Part shown: piece by piece, positions 5,806-7,929 of the stretch
How positions within the stretch are numbered: the stretch's first letter is position 1
Layout of the letters: every line of letters starts with the position of its first letter
Translations under genes and position numbers: made by a program
Source of the DNA: an uncultured Bacillota bacterium
Lineage (GTDB): Bacteria > Bacillota_I > Bacilli_A > RF39 > UBA660
Direction: 5' to 3'
Assembly (NCBI GenBank): GCA_945928335.1
Contig: CAMENK010000027.1
Coordinates: 1-7,929 of the forward strand
Length of the DNA stretch: 7,929 nt
Notes under the pieces: model-generated
What the model was told of the DNA's origin: nothing
The model's input: the letters and a program-made list of their open reading frames with translations, nothing else
Databases searched by the model: none

Positions 5806-6128
5806 TGAAAGACTTTAGGAAAGTTTTAGATACTCCTTATTATACTTATTATGTTGTTGAAGAAGGGGATACTTTATACCAGATTAGTAGAAAGTTTAAT
5901 GTTAATCCTAAGCTAGTTGCAGAGTTAAATGGGCTTAAGATTGATGAGTATATTTATCCTAAACAAACTTTGATAATTCCTAAAAAGGGTATACAATATT
6001 ATATAACTAAAGAAGATGATACTTTAAAGACAGTTTCTAATATTTTTAATGCTAAAGAAAATGATATTGTAAGTCAAAATAAGAGTATTTATTTACTACC
6101 TGGGCAAATGATATTCTACAAAGAGTAG
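5805..6128 (+). CDS. Two-LysM-repeat protein without signal peptide
   Basis: 107 residues made almost wholly of LysM repeats. The first (about 14-59) is canonical: YYVVEEGDTLYQISRKFNV, then LVAELNGL, then YPKQTLIIP. The second (about 64-106) is divergent: YYITKEDDTLKTVSNIF, then NDIVSQNKSIYLLPGQMIF. LysM binds N-acetylglucosamine-containing glycans such as peptidoglycan. No signal peptide or membrane segment precedes them and no catalytic domain follows. The start at 5805 is fixed by AGGTGAT. Using the longer frame from 5715 would add 30 hydrophobic residues (IILISRILLFVIINNIFG), which could mimic a signal anchor but would overlap the preceding gene in another frame. LysM-only proteins without signals occur among spore-coat morphogenetic proteins (SafA- and SpoVID-type), a possible but unproven link. 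A terminator overlaps its stop. Confidence 0.82.
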   Translation: MKDFRKVLDTPYYTYYVVEEGDTLYQISRKFNVNPKLVAELNGLKIDEYIYPKQTLIIPKKGIQYYITKEDDTLKTVSNIFNAKENDIVSQNKSIYLLPGQMIFYKE

Positions 6129-6151
6129 GTTGTAATTTACTCTTTTTTTTT
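6120..6151 (+). terminator. Intrinsic terminator after the LysM gene
   Basis: AAAGAGTA (6120-6127) pairs with TACTCTTT (6138-6145). G-T pairs can extend the stem inward to a TGTA loop, and a run of nine T (6143-6151) follows. The left arm includes the first two bases of the stop codon TAG (6126-6128). Confidence 0.82.
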
Positions 6152-6158
6152 GTATAAT
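6130..6158 (+). promoter_or_regulatory. Promoter overlapping the preceding terminator
   Basis: TTGTAA (6130-6135, 4/6 match) is separated by 17 bases from a perfect TATAAT (6153-6158). Transcription would start near 6165, about 18 bases before the ATG at 6183 and just ahead of the AGGAGGG site. The -35 box lies in the terminator loop, and the spacer contains the right arm and the T run. Confidence 0.55.
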
Positions 6159-6169
6159 ATTTTTAGAAT

Positions 6170-6176
6170 AGGAGGG
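6170..6176 (+). promoter_or_regulatory. Ribosome-binding site that decides the start at 6183
   Basis: AGGAGGG lies six bases before the ATG at 6183. The upstream in-frame ATG at 6150 lies in the terminator T run and has no such site. Confidence 0.85.
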
Positions 6177-6182
6177 AATTAT

Positions 6183-7787
6183 ATGATAATTAAAAAACCT
6201 TATGCATTTATGATAAAGCATTTTAGGATGATACATTTATTTCTCTCAATATTTTTAATATTTTTAGCTTTTAAAACTAATAGTATATTTCAATTTTTTA
6301 GTGATTATGCTAAGAATGGTTATTATGCTTATACCAATAATTTAGTATCAAGTTATATAAATTTATATATGTTTTTAGCTATTATTGGGGTTCTTTTAGT
6401 AGCAAGTTTTATTTATCTTTTGATGAGATGGAAGAAAAAGAGTAGAACTTTTTATATAGCGCTTATTGGTTTTTATTTAATTTTATTTTTTGGTTTATTA
6501 TTTTATTTTAATTTATTTAATACTATTTTAAATATGACTTTAGATATTAAAACAGTAAGGGTTTATAGAGATATAATTGCTTTGTTATATTTTCCACAAT
6601 TTATATTTATAATTATTTCTATTATTCGTGCGATTGGTTTTGATATAAAGAAGTTTGATTTTAAAAAAGACTTAGTTGATTTAGATATTGCTGAAGAAGA
6701 TTCTGAAGAAGTAGAAGTTACTTTTGGTCAAAATGCTTATAAATATAAGAGAAAAGCTAGAAGAAGTTTTAGAGAATTAAAGTATTATGTTTTAGAAAAC
6801 AAATTCTTTTTTAGTATTATATTTGGTGGTGCTTTTCTTGTTTTAATACTTATTATTTTTATAGGTGTTAATAATAAGCAGGAATTTAAAGAAAGTGAAT
6901 TTTTTAGTGTAGATGGGGTTATTTTTAAAGTTAAAGAAAGTTATGTAAGTAGTATTGATTATAAGGGAAACTTAATAAATGATAAAAAGAAGTATGTAGT
7001 AATTAAAGTTTCTATGGAAAATACTAATATTGGTAGAGTAAATCTTGATGCTAAAACTATACAATTAGTTCTTGGGGATTATCATTTTTATCCTACTTAT
7101 TCTAAGAATGATTATTTTATAGATTTGGGAGAAGGTTATAACAATAATACTTTATATTCTGGAGATATTAAAGAATATTTGCTTATATATGAAGTGCCTT
7201 ATAATAGTGATTTTTCTAGTCCAATTTTTAGAATGGTTGGTACAGTTAATGTAGTAAGGGGAGAAATTCAGACTAAGACTAAAGATGTAAAGTTAAAACT
7301 TAAAGAGTATTTAACTGTTTCTAAGACAGAAACTTTTGATTTAGGACAAGTTATAGGTTTAGAAGATTCTACTTTAGGTAATAGTGAATTTGTAATAAAT
7401 AATTATCAAATTGGTGATAGGTTTGAAGAAAGTTATAATTATTGTGTTACTGAATGTTATGTTGGTAAGAAGATTATACAAGCTGATGCTTTAGGGAAAG
7501 ATAAAAGAACAATTATTAAATTAGATATGCAAAGAGAAATAGATAGTGATTTATATATAAATAAATATTTAACTAATAATGTTAGTTTTATAAATTTATT
7601 TGGTACTTTAGTATACAATGTTGATTCTAATGAAAAAATAGCTAGTTTTAAAGTTAAAACTTTTGATAAAGTAGAGTTACAAAATGTATATTTAGAAGTT
7701 CCTGATGAGATTAAAAATGCTAATTTAATTAAACTTATTATAAATATAAGAGATAAAAAATATACTATAGTTTTAAAGAATGGATAA
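6183..7787 (+). CDS. Polytopic membrane protein with extracytoplasmic DUF4352-like region
   Basis: 534 residues. Four N-terminal membrane helices (about 17-32, 61-82, 90-112, 131-149) are followed by a charged cytoplasmic stretch (150-206), acidic at 162-178 and basic at 187-200 (KYKRKARRS). A fifth helix (208-229) leads to a 300-residue extracytoplasmic region. Basic loops (MRWKKKSR, KYKRKARRS) place this topology by the positive-inside rule. Residues 243-340 resemble a DUF4352/telokin-like immunoglobulin fold: VIFKVKESYV, KKYVVIKVSMENTNIGRVNL, then a FYPTYS and LLIYEVP ending. The rest (360-534) looks like further beta domains. C421 and C425 (CVTEC) are the only cysteines in the protein. 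The start at 6183 is set by AGGAGGG. No enzyme motif is seen. A role in envelope assembly or sensing is inference. Confidence 0.75.
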   Translation: MIIKKPYAFMIKHFRMIHLFLSIFLIFLAFKTNSIFQFFSDYAKNGYYAYTNNLVSSYINLYMFLAIIGVLLVASFIYLLMRWKKKSRTFYIALIGFYLILFFGLLFYFNLFNTILNMTLDIKTVRVYRDIIALLYFPQFIFIIISIIRAIGFDIKKFDFKKDLVDLDIAEEDSEEVEVTFGQNAYKYKRKARRSFRELKYYVLENKFFFSIIFGGAFLVLILIIFIGVNNKQEFKESEFFSVDGVIFKVKESYVSSIDYKGNLINDKKKYVVIKVSMENTNIGRVNLDAKTIQLVLGDYHFYPTYSKNDYFIDLGEGYNNNTLYSGDIKEYLLIYEVPYNSDFSSPIFRMVGTVNVVRGEIQTKTKDVKLKLKEYLTVSKTETFDLGQVIGLEDSTLGNSEFVINNYQIGDRFEESYNYCVTECYVGKKIIQADALGKDKRTIIKLDMQREIDSDLYINKYLTNNVSFINLFGTLVYNVDSNEKIASFKVKTFDKVELQNVYLEVPDEIKNANLIKLIINIRDKKYTIVLKNG

Positions 7788-7809
7788 ATGTTGAGTCATT
7801 TATCTTTTT
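7783..7809 (+). terminator. Intrinsic terminator after the 534-residue membrane protein gene
   Basis: GATAAATG (7783-7790) pairs exactly with CATTTATC (7797-7804) around a TTGAGT loop, followed by five T (7805-7809). The stop codon TAA (7785-7787) lies within the left arm. Confidence 0.75.
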
Positions 7810-7838
7810 ATTAGAGTAATTATATGTTATACTTTAGT

Positions 7839-7844
7839 TATAAT
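7839..7844 (+). promoter_or_regulatory. Candidate -10 box of the last, truncated gene
   Basis: A perfect TATAAT lies 31 bases before the GTG start at 7876 and just after the terminator at 7783-7809. No convincing -35 box is visible 16-18 bases upstream (gtaatt region). The position fits a promoter for the last gene, but TATAAT occurs easily by chance at this base composition. Confidence 0.4.
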
Positions 7845-7875
7845 ATAAGCTAATGTTTTTAAATATGGAGGATAT

Positions 7876-7929
7876 GTGAAAAAGTTTTTGAAACAACACT
7901 GGTTAGTTATTTTAATTTTAATATTTGCA
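7876..7929 (+). CDS. Start of a membrane or secreted protein, cut by the window end
   Basis: Eighteen codons run in frame to the last base, reading MKKFLKQHWLVILILIFA with GTG as start. Two lysines and a third near the N-terminus followed by a hydrophobic run look like a signal peptide or first membrane helix. GGAGG (7867-7871) lies four bases before the GTG. The overlapping ATG at 7874 is followed at once by TGA, so it is not the start. The function cannot be told from this fragment. Its position suggests that the envelope cluster continues to the right. Confidence 0.65.
   Translation, partial: MKKFLKQHWLVILILIFA

Noticed and set aside
1..7929. Mycoplasma-type code in which TGA encodes Trp
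   Set aside because: TGA ends the genes at 999 and 2526 at sensible points, the latter in an ATGA overlap. All Trp codons I checked are TGG.
1..7929. Mobile element, CRISPR array or toxin-antitoxin pair
   Set aside because: I saw no transposase or integrase motifs, no regularly spaced repeats and no typical small toxin-antitoxin gene pair. Short AT-rich repeats are expected from base composition.

Overview
The window is very AT-rich. Genes are tightly packed and proteins are rich in Asn, Lys, Tyr and Ile. TGA, TAA and TAG all serve as stops (the genes ending at 999 and 2526 use TGA) and Trp is read from TGG. That is genetic code 11, which argues against a code-4 Mycoplasma or Spiroplasma. 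Shine-Dalgarno sites are strong and of two kinds, AGGTGAT and GGAGG. Together with the families present (PF06541 membrane protein, C39-like peptidase, short isochorismatase-like hydrolase), this suggests a low-GC Firmicute, probably an uncultured gut-type Bacilli or Clostridia lineage. The taxon is inference. I see no tRNA, rRNA, CRISPR array, insertion sequence or phage module.

Left part (1-3722): a short HNH-like protein lies on the minus strand (7-387). Divergent from it is a plus-strand transcription unit of five closely spaced genes (508-3688). They encode an isochorismatase-like cysteine hydrolase, a HExxH metallopeptidase, a C39-like cysteine peptidase, a metallo-beta-lactamase-fold hydrolase and a small four-helix membrane protein. 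The unit opens with a good promoter (439-467) and closes with an intrinsic terminator (3701-3722). Four unrelated hydrolase folds without signal peptides, followed by one membrane protein, look like a dedicated but unrecognised intracellular pathway. This is the most interesting part of the window.

Middle (3632-4132, minus): a PF06541 (CmpB-like) integral membrane protein whose 3' end overlaps the last gene of the operon antisense by 57 bp. The operon's terminator sits inside its coding sequence.

Right part (4233-7929): a plus-strand cell-envelope cluster. It holds a membrane-anchored thioredoxin-like protein with a CSHC motif, a membrane-anchored beta-rich protein of unknown function, a 107-residue protein made of two LysM repeats, a 534-residue polytopic protein with a large extracytoplasmic DUF4352-like region, and the first 18 codons of another membrane or secreted protein that starts with GTG. 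The genes ending at 4673, 6128 and 7787 each have a terminator hairpin whose left arm contains the stop codon. At 6130-6158 a promoter overlaps the preceding terminator. The thioredoxin-like protein may act on the Cys pairs visible in the exported domains of its neighbours (inference).

Start codons were moved inward from the longest reading frame in four genes (508, 4132, 5805, 6183) because a ribosome-binding site sits directly before the inner ATG. No stretch over 300 bases lacks a gene.
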